The notes under the pieces are model-generated. The model saw only the letters and a list, made by a program, of their open reading frames with translations, ran no database searches and was not told where the DNA came from. A stretch of DNA of 64,000 nt, taken from assembly GCA_039925965.1 (NCBI GenBank), contig JBDSXW010000122.1, positions 1 through 64,000 of the forward strand, written 5' to 3'. Below, piece after piece: positions 27,267 through 36,089 of this stretch. Both the position numbers and the translations under genes were made by a program. Position 1 is the first letter of the stretch. Each line of letters opens with the position of its first letter. The DNA comes from JAZKFT01 sp039925965 (GTDB lineage: Bacteria; Bacteroidota; Bacteroidia; Chitinophagales; Chitinophagaceae).

Positions 27267-27959
27267 TTATGCAACCCAACCCAAATACATACTGATGGGC
27301 ATCATGGCAAAAACTAGTGGAACTAAAACGGAAAACCCTATTCCTGCTGCCTGTACAACGCCCAACCATTTTTTATTACCAACACCCATAGTGCGGAAGG
27401 CACTCTGAAAACCATGCAATAGGTGAAAAGCAAGCGATCCGCAGGCGAATACATATACTATAACCACCCATAGATCAGCAAAAGTAATTTTCATTAGAGA
27501 GAACATATCCAGCACTTCACCGCTATTTTTGATGGCAATTTCATTTAATCCGGTGTGTGTAAAACGACTAGGTATCCAGAAATGATACCAATGCAGGATG
27601 AAGAATAGCAATAGAATAGTTCCTAAAAGACCCATAGACCGGCTGTACCATTTACTGCCTTTGTTTCCCATGGGAATGTTATAGCCGATATTTCTTTTTT
27701 GGGCGTTCTGATACCATAAAACAATCCCCTGAATGATGTGAATAAAGATGCCGGCAAAAAGGCCTATTTCGGCAATTCTTATAAGGACGGTACTACCCAT
27801 AAAATGAGCAGCCTTATTGAACATTTCGCCACCATCCATTGCGAAAATGCAGGCGTTAACGCCCATATGAACGATCAAAAATGTAATGAGGAAAATACCG
27901 GTAAGTGCCATCACAATTTTCTTACCAATAGAAGAGGTGAAAACTTGTTTCCAGGTCAT
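27267..27959 (-). CDS. sdhC: Succinate dehydrogenase cytochrome b558 subunit
   Basis: A 230-residue, five-helix membrane anchor of complex II that binds two haems b. Helices are evident near 18-38, 65-85, 105-125, 155-175 and 200-220. Histidines in LIVHMGVNA, IFIHIIQG, FFILHWYHF and AFHLLHGFQSAF are likely haem ligands. The start is placed at MTWKQVFTSSIGKK, the usual beginning of this family; the upstream in-frame codons are not conserved-looking. It leads the sdhC-sdhA-[two genes]-sdhB unit. Confidence 0.94.
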   Translation of the reverse strand: MTWKQVFTSSIGKKIVMALTGIFLITFLIVHMGVNACIFAMDGGEMFNKAAHFMGSTVLIRIAEIGLFAGIFIHIIQGIVLWYQNAQKRNIGYNIPMGNKGSKWYSRSMGLLGTILLLFFILHWYHFWIPSRFTHTGLNEIAIKNSGEVLDMFSLMKITFADLWVVIVYVFACGSLAFHLLHGFQSAFRTMGVGNKKWLGVVQAAGIGFSVLVPLVFAMMPISMYLGWVA

Positions 27960-28269
27960 AATACAATCTTTTATGCTCGATTTGCGCAAAAGTACGACCA
28001 CAACAGATTCGGTGTTTGAATTTCTTTAACAATTAAGCTGTATATTATGCAAACGATGACAATTCAGTTGATTTTTATGTTTTATACCATATTTATTGAT
28101 AAAATCTTTAAAATATCGTCCTTTTAATGAAAAATTAAACAAGTGCATTTAATATAACATGTATTCCCGGCCAAACAGCATGAAAGATGGGCTGGTAAAA
28201 GAATTCCGCTGATTCGAAATATCCTCTTACATTCGCCGTTCAATATTTTTTAATACCCAATTTATTACA
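27960..28269. other. Divergent spacer of sdhC and the cold-shock gene
   Basis: About 310 bp, strongly A/T-rich. It must contain the sdh promoter (minus strand) and the cold-shock promoter with a probably long 5' leader, as is common for cspA-type genes. I did not recognise a defined element. Confidence 0.4.
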
Positions 28270-28470
28270 ATGGACAACAAAAACACAGGAACCGTAAAGT
28301 TCTTCAGCGAAGACAAAGGTTTCGGATTCATCAAGCATGATGACGACAACAAGGAAACTTTCGTACACGTTAGCGGTTTGATCGATCAAATCAAACAAGG
28401 CGATCATGTAGAATTCAACCTGCAGAACGGCAAAAAAGGAATGAATGCCGTTGATGTGAAAGTAATCTAA
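28270..28470 (+). CDS. Cold-shock domain protein
   Basis: A 66-residue single cold-shock domain that binds single-stranded RNA or DNA and acts as an RNA chaperone. RNP1 is KGFGFIKHD and RNP2 is ETFVHVSGL; both keep the aromatic residues that stack on bases. Length and order fit the CspA family exactly. The gene is monocistronic with a strong terminator just downstream. Confidence 0.95.
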   Translation: MDNKNTGTVKFFSEDKGFGFIKHDDDNKETFVHVSGLIDQIKQGDHVEFNLQNGKKGMNAVDVKVI

Positions 28471-28495
28471 CAAAAGAACTTTTCATACCGCACGT

Positions 28496-28527
28496 AAGGG
28501 CACCAATTATTTGGTGCCCTTTTTTTA
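28496..28527 (+). terminator. Intrinsic terminator of the cold-shock gene
   Basis: GGGCACCAA pairs with TTGGTGCCC around a short AT loop, followed by TTTTTTT. It lies 26 bp after the stop codon. The ~250 bp downstream, up to the next gene at 28775, hold nothing I could recognise. Confidence 0.92.
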
Positions 28528-28774
28528 TGGCTTCGACATGGTAAAGCTGCAATTAAAATGGTAAACAGCGGTGGTCAGCAGCAGCTGGGTAAATTATTCT
28601 GTGCATGTTTTAATGTTTTTGGATTGTTTAGGCCGCAATCCCGGCCAGACCGGTGAGGCGGATTTTGATTATAGCCTTCCCTGAGCTATTTCATACCTAC
28701 AAAACATTTTATTGTTTGTACCAGGGTTCTTCAACAAACCTCTGCAGATTTTTGTTACTTTCTAAATTATATGT

Positions 28775-29251
28775 ATGGCATATCCCTCAATTGAACTAGT
28801 ATCGGCATTACGGCAAACAGCCGCCAAACTTCGCAACGGCAACCATTATGCCTGGGGCAACCATGGCAGCTGTAATTGCGGCAACCTCCTTCAGGTAGTA
28901 TTGAAGTTGAGCAAGGAAGAAATTTTACAATATGCGCACACCGGCATCGGTGAATGGACGGAACTGGCTGAAGATTATTGTCCGGTAACTAACGCACCTG
29001 TAAACCTGCTCATCAGCAAGCTTGAGGCGATTGGGCTTACCCCTAGCGATATTCACAACCTGGAATACCTGGAAGACAAACAGGTGCTACACTTGTTGCC
29101 AGGCGGGTTTCGCTGGCTGAATAAAAATGTACGGGAGGATGTGATGGTGTATTTTGAAACATTCGCAGAGATGCTGGAAGATAAATTACAACAAGCCGTC
29201 GACGTAAACTACGATGAACTGCTAAGGCCGCTCCAACTAGCGCAAGCTTAA
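28775..29251 (+). CDS. Conserved-type hypothetical protein
   Basis: A 158-residue soluble protein with no signal peptide. The striking feature is the segment WGNHGSCNCGNLLQVV near residue 28, with two close cysteines. The rest looks like alpha-helices, including a C-terminal amphipathic helix (FETFAEMLEDKLQQAV). I know of similar uncharacterised proteins in Bacteroidota but no function. It is convergent with the MFS gene and has no operon partner. Confidence 0.75.
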   Translation: MAYPSIELVSALRQTAAKLRNGNHYAWGNHGSCNCGNLLQVVLKLSKEEILQYAHTGIGEWTELAEDYCPVTNAPVNLLISKLEAIGLTPSDIHNLEYLEDKQVLHLLPGGFRWLNKNVREDVMVYFETFAEMLEDKLQQAVDVNYDELLRPLQLAQA

Positions 29252-29308
29252 TCAATGGGTCTCGTTTCCTTACCATTTCCTGGAGCTTCCAGGTATTGGG
29301 AACCCTTA

Positions 29309-30526
29309 TCATTGCTCGTTTTTCCGTTGTTGCCTTTCTAATAGCTTAAAACCATATGCACATAACAGCAGCAGCACGATAAGGGTGATCCATAAAAAAT
29401 TATACCCCATGTGCTGCGCAATATAGAAGCCAGCGGCCGGTCCTACCAATTGTGCCACCGACCAGCTTAAAGTATTGCCTGCAGCATATTGGCCCCGGTT
29501 GAATTCGTTGGTCCGCGACATCACAACCGTATTAATAAAAGGCAGGGCAAACATTTCACCAAAAGTGATGATTACCACGGCCAAAATTGCCAGCAGAACG
29601 GGCGTTGTACCTGGCACCAGCAATAAAAGATAAGAAGCGGCTGTAAAGAGCGTGCCCACGATAATGAAATACACCGGCGACCTGCGGTGCTGTATGCGAT
29701 TGATCATCACCATTTCGAGGATAGCTACGATCAGGCCGTTCAGGCCAAGGACCAATCCAATCTGCGCTTCGCCAATATGCCAGCTATCTTTCCAGAAAAG
29801 CTGAACCACGCGAAACATCAGAAAAAAACAGGTAACGAAAACCGTGTTTAGCAAAATAAACCTAATAAAGTAAGCATCCTGCCAGGGCATACGTACTACG
29901 AGGTCTTTAGCTTTTTCAGCTACCTTTTTTCTAAACGATTTTGCCGAAGGCAGCAGCCATAGGATAAAGAGGCCTGCGATAATATTCACAACACCATCCA
30001 CCACAAATAGTAGCTGGTAGTTAATAGCAGAGATGATACCTCCAAGGGTGCTCCCCACCGACCAGCCAATATTAATCGCCAACCGGTTGAGCGAATAGGA
30101 ACGGGTTTGCAAACCAGGGGCAGCATAGGCCGCAATTGCCGTGAAATTAGCCGGACGGAATGCTTCAGAAACAAAACTGATCAGGATCGTAAGAGAGCAA
30201 AGTGCCTTAAAATGAGTGATGGTTGAAAAAAGTAAAAACAATAATCCGCCAAGAACTGAAGAAAATATCTGTACCGGCCTGAACCCAATCATATCGGTAA
30301 GTTTGCCACCGGCGATGGCGCCTAGTATGGACCCCGCCCCAAACAAACTGATGATGATGCCCGCATCAGAAGCAGGGCGGTGGAGGTAATGCACTACATA
30401 CAATCCCATAAAAGGCACCGCCATGGTGCCGCTCCGGTTAATGAGCATGACGGTGCTCAACAACCAGGTTTCCCGGCTTAGCCCGCTGAACGAAGATTTG
30501 TAAGCTGAGGCAATTTTGCGAAACAC
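29309..30526 (-). CDS. Major facilitator superfamily transporter
   Basis: A 405-residue protein with about 12 hydrophobic helices in two six-helix halves. The MFS loop motif between helices 2 and 3 is GGKLTDMIGFRPVQIF (G-x-x-x-D-x-x-G-x-R form). It most resembles drug or sugar efflux members, but the substrate cannot be told. The basic tail KLLERQQRKNEQ is cytoplasmic. It stands alone. Confidence 0.9.
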   Translation of the reverse strand: MFRKIASAYKSSFSGLSRETWLLSTVMLINRSGTMAVPFMGLYVVHYLHRPASDAGIIISLFGAGSILGAIAGGKLTDMIGFRPVQIFSSVLGGLLFLLFSTITHFKALCSLTILISFVSEAFRPANFTAIAAYAAPGLQTRSYSLNRLAINIGWSVGSTLGGIISAINYQLLFVVDGVVNIIAGLFILWLLPSAKSFRKKVAEKAKDLVVRMPWQDAYFIRFILLNTVFVTCFFLMFRVVQLFWKDSWHIGEAQIGLVLGLNGLIVAILEMVMINRIQHRRSPVYFIIVGTLFTAASYLLLLVPGTTPVLLAILAVVIITFGEMFALPFINTVVMSRTNEFNRGQYAAGNTLSWSVAQLVGPAAGFYIAQHMGYNFLWITLIVLLLLCAYGFKLLERQQRKNEQ

Positions 30527-30546
30527 GGGAGGGGAATGGATAAATT

Positions 30547-30739
30547 AATAATGGATAATTGATAATGGGATACTTGCTAATGGGCCAAACAGGAATTGAG
30601 AAAGCAGATAGCGAACGACTGAATTGGTGCAGACCGAATTATGGTTGCGATAATGATAAAATTTTATGCTCACTGCAATTCATCACGAACGCTGATCACG
30701 CAGCATTATCCATTATCCATTATTCAATTATCCATTATT
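30547..30739. repeat. Inverted-repeat-bounded intergenic element
   Basis: The left arm AATAATGGATAATTGATAAT (30547-30566, then GGG) is the reverse complement of the right arm, which reads CCATTATTCAATTATCCATT from 30717, apart from one inserted T. About 150 bp lie between the arms and contain no gene. The right arm reaches the stop codon of the deaminase gene. Similar TAATGGATAATTG motifs recur in Bacteroidota intergenic DNA, so this may be a MITE-like or microrepeat element. Confidence 0.65.
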
Positions 30740-31217
30740 AGTAAATGGTTTTATCCTGTTTAGCATCCCAGGCGTTGAAAACCTGTTTGGCTTCACTGAT
30801 CTCAATATGAATAATAGGTAATTTTCTCTCCGTCATAGGCAGGGCCAGCTCATCATAAATAAACTGGTCGTCGAAATTGATCTGTGCCGCATCCTGTTTG
30901 GTATTGGCATAATAGACCATTTTGGGCCGGGCCCAGTAGATAGCGCCCATACACATGGGGCAGGGCTCGCAGCTGGTGTACACTTCGCAATCGGTTAGTT
31001 GAAAACATTCCAATGCCTTGCAGGCTTCACGGATGGCCACTACTTCGGCGTGTGCCGTGGGATCGTTGCTGCTGGCTACCCGGTTAAAACCTTTGGCAAT
31101 CACTTCGTCGCCTCTTACAATAACACATCCGAATGGCCCGCCAAAACCCTGCTCCATGCCGATCCTCGATTGCTCCACCGCCATTTGCATAAACCGCATT
31201 TCTCTTTCTGTAATCAT
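30738..31217 (-). CDS. guaD: Guanine deaminase, cytidine deaminase-fold
   Basis: A 159-residue zinc deaminase. The zinc site is the PTAHAEVVAIREACKAL histidine with its catalytic glutamate and the two cysteines of YTSCEPCPMCMGAIYWARP. The remainder, especially AAQINFDDQFIYDEL and the C-terminal FNAWDAKQDKTIY, follows Bacillus-type guanine deaminase (GuaD) closely rather than tRNA adenosine deaminase TadA. It converts guanine to xanthine in purine salvage. The end of the gene carries the right arm of an inverted repeat. Confidence 0.88.
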   Translation of the reverse strand: MITEREMRFMQMAVEQSRIGMEQGFGGPFGCVIVRGDEVIAKGFNRVASSNDPTAHAEVVAIREACKALECFQLTDCEVYTSCEPCPMCMGAIYWARPKMVYYANTKQDAAQINFDDQFIYDELALPMTERKLPIIHIEISEAKQVFNAWDAKQDKTIY

Positions 31218-31243
31218 TTGGTGAAAATAATCATCCTAAAAAT

Positions 31244-31276
31244 AAAGAAGTCAAGTTTTGAAAACTTGACTTCTTT
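31244..31276 (-). terminator. Intrinsic terminator of nrdA
   Basis: AAAGAAGTCAAGTTTT pairs with AAAACTTGACTTCTTT in a long, almost loop-free hairpin, with A/T runs on both sides. It lies between nrdA and guaD, both on the minus strand, and ends the nrd unit. Confidence 0.85.
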
Positions 31277-31302
31277 TAGGAGGAACAAAATTAGAATAAC
31301 GC

Positions 31303-33702
31303 TTACGATCCGCAACTGACGCAGCCATCTTGCATGGTGCAGGCGACGCCTTCTATAAATGTGGGCTCGATGTCGTTGTCAATATCGGATGGTGCTGCCA
31401 TTTCAATATGCGGAATAACGGGCGCTACTTCTTCGCTGCCTTGCTTTTCGACGGTAAACTGAACAGCCTGCGTAGCAGCCTGGCTTCGGAGATAGTACAT
31501 ACCGGTTTTGAGGCCTTTTTTCCAGCCGTAGAAATGCATGGAAGTCAATTTTGAAGCGGTGGGGCTATCTACAAATAAATTCAGCGACTGGCTTTGGCAG
31601 ATATAGGCGCCACGGTCGGCCGCCATATCGATCAGGTTTCGCTGCTTGATTTCCCAAACGGTTTTGTACAGTTCCTTGATCTCGGCCGGTATCTCAGCAA
31701 TATGCTGGATGGAACCGTTGGCACCAATGATCTTATTCTTCATGCTATTGTTCCAGAGGCCCAGGCTAACAAGGTCTTTCAACAAATGCTTGTTTACGAT
31801 AATAAACTCACCACTCAATACACGGCGGGTGTAGATATTGCTGGTATAAGGTTCAAAACATTCGTTGTTGCCAAAGATCTGCGATGTAGAAGCGGTAGGC
31901 ATGGGTGCCACGAGTAAAGAGTTTCTAACACCATGTTCTTTTACTTCGGCTTTCAATGCAGTCCAGTCCCAGCGATCGGTTGGCGTTACGCCCCACATAT
32001 CGAACTGGAAAATACCTTTTGATACCGGTGAGCCTTCGTAGGTCTCGTAGGTACCATTTTCTTTTGCCAGGTCTTTACTAGCGGTCATAGCAGCAAAGTA
32101 GATGGTTTCAAAAATATTCTTATTGAGCATTTTGGCCAGGTCGCTTTCAAACGGCAGGCGCAGCATGATGAAGGCATCAGCCAGTCCCTGTACGCCTAAA
32201 CCAACCGGGCGGTGGCGCATGTTTGAAGTGCGGGCTTCCTCGATCGGATAATAATTATTATCGATTACGGCGTTCAGGTTTCTGGTCACCTGGTAAGTCA
32301 CTTCATATAATTTCTGGTGGTCGAATTTACCATCGATTACAAACCGTGGTAATGCCAGTGAAGCCAGGTTACACACTGCTACCTCTTCAGGGCTGGTAAA
32401 CTCCATGATCTCGGTGCACAGGTTACTGCTCTTGATGGTGCCCAGGTTTTGCTGATTGCTCTTGCCATTTGCCGCATCTTTATACAACAAATACGGTGTG
32501 CCGGTTTCAATCTGCGATTCGAGGATTTTAAACCAAAGGTCCTGGGCTTTTACAACGCGGCGGGCTTTTCCGGCGGCTTCGTGCTGCAGATATAATTTTT
32601 CAAACTCTGGTCCCCAGCAATCGCTAAGGCCAGGTGCTTCATTGGGGCAGAAAAGGCTCCAGTCGTCGTTGGCTTCTACCCGCTTCATGAACAGGTCGCT
32701 CATCCACAGGGCGAAGAATAAATCACGGGCACGCATTTCTTCTTTACCATGATTTTTACGAAGGTCTAAAAATTCAAATACGTCCGCATGCCATGGTTCG
32801 AGGTAAATGGCGAAAGCCCCTTTGCGTTTGCCACCACCCTGGTCTACATAACGGGCGGTATCGTTGAATACCCGCAACATCGGGATGATGCCATTGCTGG
32901 TGCCGTTGGTGCCTCCGATATAGCTTCCGGTAGCACGGATATTATGGATCGCAAGGCCAATACCACCGGCACTCTGTGAAATCTTGGCGGTTTGTTTCAA
33001 TGTATCGTAGATGCCGTCGATGCTGTCTTCCTTCATGGTCAGCAGGAAGCAGCTGCTCATTTGCGGCTTGGGTGTACCTGCGTTAAACAGCGTTGGGGTA
33101 GCATGTGTAAACCAGCGCTCACTCATGAGGTGATAGGTCTTGATCGCATTTTCAATATCGTTCTTGTGAATGCCCACGGCCACACGCATGTACATGTGCT
33201 GCGGACGCTCCGCGATCTTACCGTTAATCTTTAACAGGTAGGCTTTCTCGAGCGTTTTAAAACCAAAATAGTCGAATGCAAAATCGCGGTCATAAATGAT
33301 GGTGCTATCGAGCAGATCGGCATGTTCCTCAATGATTAGCATCACATCGTCGGCAATCATAGGTACGGCTTTGCCGGAGGCGTTATCTACATAGTCGTAG
33401 AGGTTGCGCATGGTGCCCGAAAAACTTTTCAGGGTATTTTTATGCAGGTTACTCACTGCGATGCGGGAAGCAAGGATGGCGTAGTCTGGATGGGTAATGG
33501 TAAGCGAGGCGGCAGTTTCGGCAGCGAGGTTATCCAGCTCGGTGGTAGGTACTCCCTGGTAAATACCAGCGATGGTTTTCTTGGCTACATCGATCGGGTT
33601 TACGATCGGGCTAAGACCGTACGACAGCTTTTCGATACGGGCTGTTACTTTATCAAACTTGACGGACTCCTGTTTACCGCTTCTTTTTATTACAAATGAC
33701 AT
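31303..33702 (-). CDS. nrdA: Class Ia ribonucleoside-diphosphate reductase, alpha subunit
   Basis: The 799-residue large subunit reduces ribonucleoside diphosphates. An N-terminal ATP-cone (residues 1-90, FVIKRSGKQESVKFDKV) regulates activity. The core shows SSCFLLTMKEDSIDGIYD, SNLCTEIMEFT with an active-site Cys, and NNECFEPYTSNIYTRR, which matches the radical-transfer region. The C-terminus CTMQDGCVSCGS carries the cysteine pair that exchanges electrons with thioredoxin. It is downstream of nrdB with a 272-bp gap, an order the reverse of E. coli. Confidence 0.95.
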   Translation of the reverse strand: MSFVIKRSGKQESVKFDKVTARIEKLSYGLSPIVNPIDVAKKTIAGIYQGVPTTELDNLAAETAASLTITHPDYAILASRIAVSNLHKNTLKSFSGTMRNLYDYVDNASGKAVPMIADDVMLIIEEHADLLDSTIIYDRDFAFDYFGFKTLEKAYLLKINGKIAERPQHMYMRVAVGIHKNDIENAIKTYHLMSERWFTHATPTLFNAGTPKPQMSSCFLLTMKEDSIDGIYDTLKQTAKISQSAGGIGLAIHNIRATGSYIGGTNGTSNGIIPMLRVFNDTARYVDQGGGKRKGAFAIYLEPWHADVFEFLDLRKNHGKEEMRARDLFFALWMSDLFMKRVEANDDWSLFCPNEAPGLSDCWGPEFEKLYLQHEAAGKARRVVKAQDLWFKILESQIETGTPYLLYKDAANGKSNQQNLGTIKSSNLCTEIMEFTSPEEVAVCNLASLALPRFVIDGKFDHQKLYEVTYQVTRNLNAVIDNNYYPIEEARTSNMRHRPVGLGVQGLADAFIMLRLPFESDLAKMLNKNIFETIYFAAMTASKDLAKENGTYETYEGSPVSKGIFQFDMWGVTPTDRWDWTALKAEVKEHGVRNSLLVAPMPTASTSQIFGNNECFEPYTSNIYTRRVLSGEFIIVNKHLLKDLVSLGLWNNSMKNKIIGANGSIQHIAEIPAEIKELYKTVWEIKQRNLIDMAADRGAYICQSQSLNLFVDSPTASKLTSMHFYGWKKGLKTGMYYLRSQAATQAVQFTVEKQGSEEVAPVIPHIEMAAPSDIDNDIEPTFIEGVACTMQDGCVSCGS

Positions 33703-33974
33703 ATGAATATATTATGAGTTAGAAAATTCTGTGTTGGTATTAATTTATCAGCCAGTGTTTCATTCTGGGCGGGGGCCTCATCCCCGGCCCTTCTCGTATC
33801 GGAGAATGGTACCTCTCTGCGATTTTTGATTTCAGGTTCTCCGCTTCTTATTTCCAATTCGATCATGTTACATAGTAGCACAACTGTTGAACGGAGCGTC
33901 GCCGATGGTGCTCAATCGTAGAAATGCTGCCGGACTACAAAAAAAAAGTAAATCCGAAATCCCAAATCGTACAT

Positions 33975-34946
33975 CTAAAAGTCTTCTTCTAAAGAAAATG
34001 CCTGCGATTCTTTGGTGTTCATCACGCCGGCCTTCTGGTAATCGCCTACCCGTTTCTCGAAGAAATTTGTTTTGCCCTGGAGAGAAATCATCTCCATAAA
34101 GTCGAAAGGGTTGGTCGTGTTGTATACGGTTGGATAGCCCAGCTCACTCAACCAGCGGTCGGCTACAAATTCAATATATTGTTGCATCAGCAGGGCATTC
34201 ATGCCGATCAGTCCAACAGGCAATGCTTCGGTGATGAATTCTTTTTCGATGGTTACGGCATCAGTGATGATCGTAGTTACCTGTTCTTTGGAGAGTTTGT
34301 TTTGCAACATTTTATATAACAGACAGGCGAACTCGCAATGCAGGCCTTCGTCGCGGCTGATAAGTTCGTTACTAAATGTGAGACCGGGCATGAGGCCGCG
34401 TTTTTTCAACCAAAATATGGAGCAGAAGCTACCGCTGAAGAAAATTCCTTCTACGGCGGCAAAAGCTACCAGCCTTTCGGCAAAGCTGCCGTTGTTGATC
34501 CAGCGCAGGGCCCATTCCGCCTTTTTCTTTACTGCGGGGATGGTGTCGATGGCATGAAACAATTTATGTTTTTCGTCGGCATTTTTAATGTATGTGTCAA
34601 TGAGCAGCGCGTAGGTTTCGCTGTGGATATTTTCCATCATGATCTGGAAACCATAGAAGCAGCGGGCTTCGGGCAACTGAACTTCGCTCATGAAATTAAC
34701 CGCCAGGTTTTCATTGACGATACCATCGCTGGCGGCAAAAAAAGCGAGTACATGGCTGATAAAATGACGTTCCCCATCGTTCAGGCTGGCCCAGTCTTTG
34801 GCATCACCGCTGAGATCAATCTCCTCGGCAGTCCAGAAACTGGCTTCATGGCGTTTATATTGCTCCCAAATTTTCGGATAGTTGATGGGCAGGATCACAA
34901 AGCGGTCTTTGTTTTCCTTCAATAGTATTTCGTCAGATTGCTGCAT
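33975..34946 (-). CDS. nrdB: Class Ia ribonucleoside-diphosphate reductase, beta subunit
   Basis: The 323-residue small subunit houses the diiron-tyrosyl radical cofactor. Metal-ligand signatures are WTAEEIDLSGDAKDW (first Asp/Glu), ENIHSETYALLIDTYI (Glu, His and a nearby Tyr) and the second helix pair RDEGLHCEFACLLYKML (Glu, His). The C-terminal SLEEDF is the tail that docks on the alpha subunit. It is transcribed before nrdA. The upstream region is long and may carry an NrdR-type site, but I could not see one. Confidence 0.94.
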   Translation of the reverse strand: MQQSDEILLKENKDRFVILPINYPKIWEQYKRHEASFWTAEEIDLSGDAKDWASLNDGERHFISHVLAFFAASDGIVNENLAVNFMSEVQLPEARCFYGFQIMMENIHSETYALLIDTYIKNADEKHKLFHAIDTIPAVKKKAEWALRWINNGSFAERLVAFAAVEGIFFSGSFCSIFWLKKRGLMPGLTFSNELISRDEGLHCEFACLLYKMLQNKLSKEQVTTIITDAVTIEKEFITEALPVGLIGMNALLMQQYIEFVADRWLSELGYPTVYNTTNPFDFMEMISLQGKTNFFEKRVGDYQKAGVMNTKESQAFSLEEDF

Positions 34947-35368
34947 GGTGAATGGGGAATTTTTGCTGCCGGATAAATCGTTTTAGGCTATTATTTCACT
35001 GGCCGGAAATCGTTCTTTTTATCTTAACAGGAACTGCAATCTAAAATGTAAAATCTTTTTTTTGGTAAGTTGTTATGCAGGGTTTGTGGAAAACAAAAGA
35101 GAAAATAGCGCTAAAAAAGTTTACGAGATATGGGAGTATTGGTTTGCTATAATGCAGGTAATAGAAAGGCGGGCTCGGGATTGAATTTTACCTTGGGAAA
35201 GCTGGGTTTCGGCTCCAAAATGACATTAGGAAAAGAAAATTTCCGGCACTAAAGAAAAATGGATCGGCTTTGCTATCAAATATGACAGGATCAGGTGGTG
35301 GACTATAAAATGCAGGTCCATTTTACAACGAAATGGTATTCGAACACCTAAGGTCCAACTCATTTGAG

Positions 35369-35409
35369 CTGACACTCCATTTGGATCAAATGGCAACAGA
35401 TGGTGTCAG
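35369..35409. repeat. Two-stem palindromic element
   Basis: Outer arms CTGACAC (35369-35375) and GTGTCAG (35403-35409) enclose inner arms CCATTTG (35377-35383) and CAAATGG (35387-35393). The loop is GAT, with a one-base and a nine-base bulge. There is no T-run, so it does not look like a terminator. Confidence 0.55.
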
Positions 35410-35565
35410 GTTGCCGCAACCGTATTGCGCCGCACTGTTTGTGCGCCATCGAGGGCTTCGATATTGCAGAAGATGGGAGCTATTTCCAAAAAAATAAATA
35501 AACGGGGATTTTTTTAAACGTAGAATCGCTGAGTTTCCCGGAAAAGATTACAAGTCATTATCTAT

Positions 35566-35573
35566 TATCTTTG
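35566..35573 (+). promoter_or_regulatory. Promoter -7 box candidate for the DAR operon
   Basis: TATCTTTG matches the Bacteroidota -7 consensus TAnnTTTG completely and lies 20 bp upstream of the first start codon of the plus-strand pigment operon. A clear TTG at -33 was not seen, so the call is tentative. Confidence 0.4.
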
Positions 35574-35592
35574 GCGCTTTAATAAGTTCAGA

Positions 35593-36072
35593 ATGAATGT
35601 GAAAGTATTTTTAAACCTGTTGCTCATGGTATGCCTCGCATCGGTACAAGGCAAGGCGCAGCCGGGATTTAACCGATCTGCTTTTTATTCGGTATTGGCC
35701 ACGGGAACAGCCAGTGATATTGAGACGCAGCTGAACGTTGTAAACGGATCTGCCATTACAGAAAAAGAAGCTTACACTGGAACGTTGCTGATGAAAAAAG
35801 CAGAACTGGTGGCCAAAGCAAAAGATAAACTGAAATTCTTTAAATCGGGACGTTCCAAACTGGAGGCTTCGATATTAAAAGACATCGAAAATACCGAATA
35901 CCGTTTTCTCCGGCTCATCATTCAGGAACATGCACCTAAAGTGGTCAAATACCGGGGTGAAGTGGCAGAAGACAGCCAACTGATCCGCTCCAACTTTAAA
36001 AGCCTTTCTCCAAGTCTGCAGGAAGTAATTATTGACTACAGTAAAAAATCAAAGGTTTTAAAAAACCTTTAG
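35593..36072 (+). CDS. Secreted hypothetical protein of the flexirubin cluster
   Basis: A 159-residue protein with a signal peptide (MNVKVFLNLLLMVCLASVQGKAQ). The mature part is mostly helical, rich in Lys, Glu and Ala (MKKAELVAKAKDKLKFFKSG), with no cysteine cluster or known motif. It opens the plus-strand pigment operon, 17 bp before darA. A periplasmic role in handling or export of the pigment is an inference from position only. Confidence 0.75.
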   Translation: MNVKVFLNLLLMVCLASVQGKAQPGFNRSAFYSVLATGTASDIETQLNVVNGSAITEKEAYTGTLLMKKAELVAKAKDKLKFFKSGRSKLEASILKDIENTEYRFLRLIIQEHAPKVVKYRGEVAEDSQLIRSNFKSLSPSLQEVIIDYSKKSKVLKNL

Positions 36073-36089
36073 CCATCATTCGCCTTTGC

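Larger units (their letters stand above)
34947..35592. other. 646-bp gap between nrdB and the pigment cluster
   Basis: No gene is credible here. It marks the border between housekeeping genes and the flexirubin cluster. It holds a long imperfect hairpin at 35369-35409 and a promoter-like TATCTTTG at 35566; the rest shows nothing recognised and could include decayed coding sequence. Confidence 0.45.

Noticed and set aside
34338..34925. 195-codon plus-strand frame inside nrdB
   Set aside because: Shadow of a clear ribonucleotide reductase gene.
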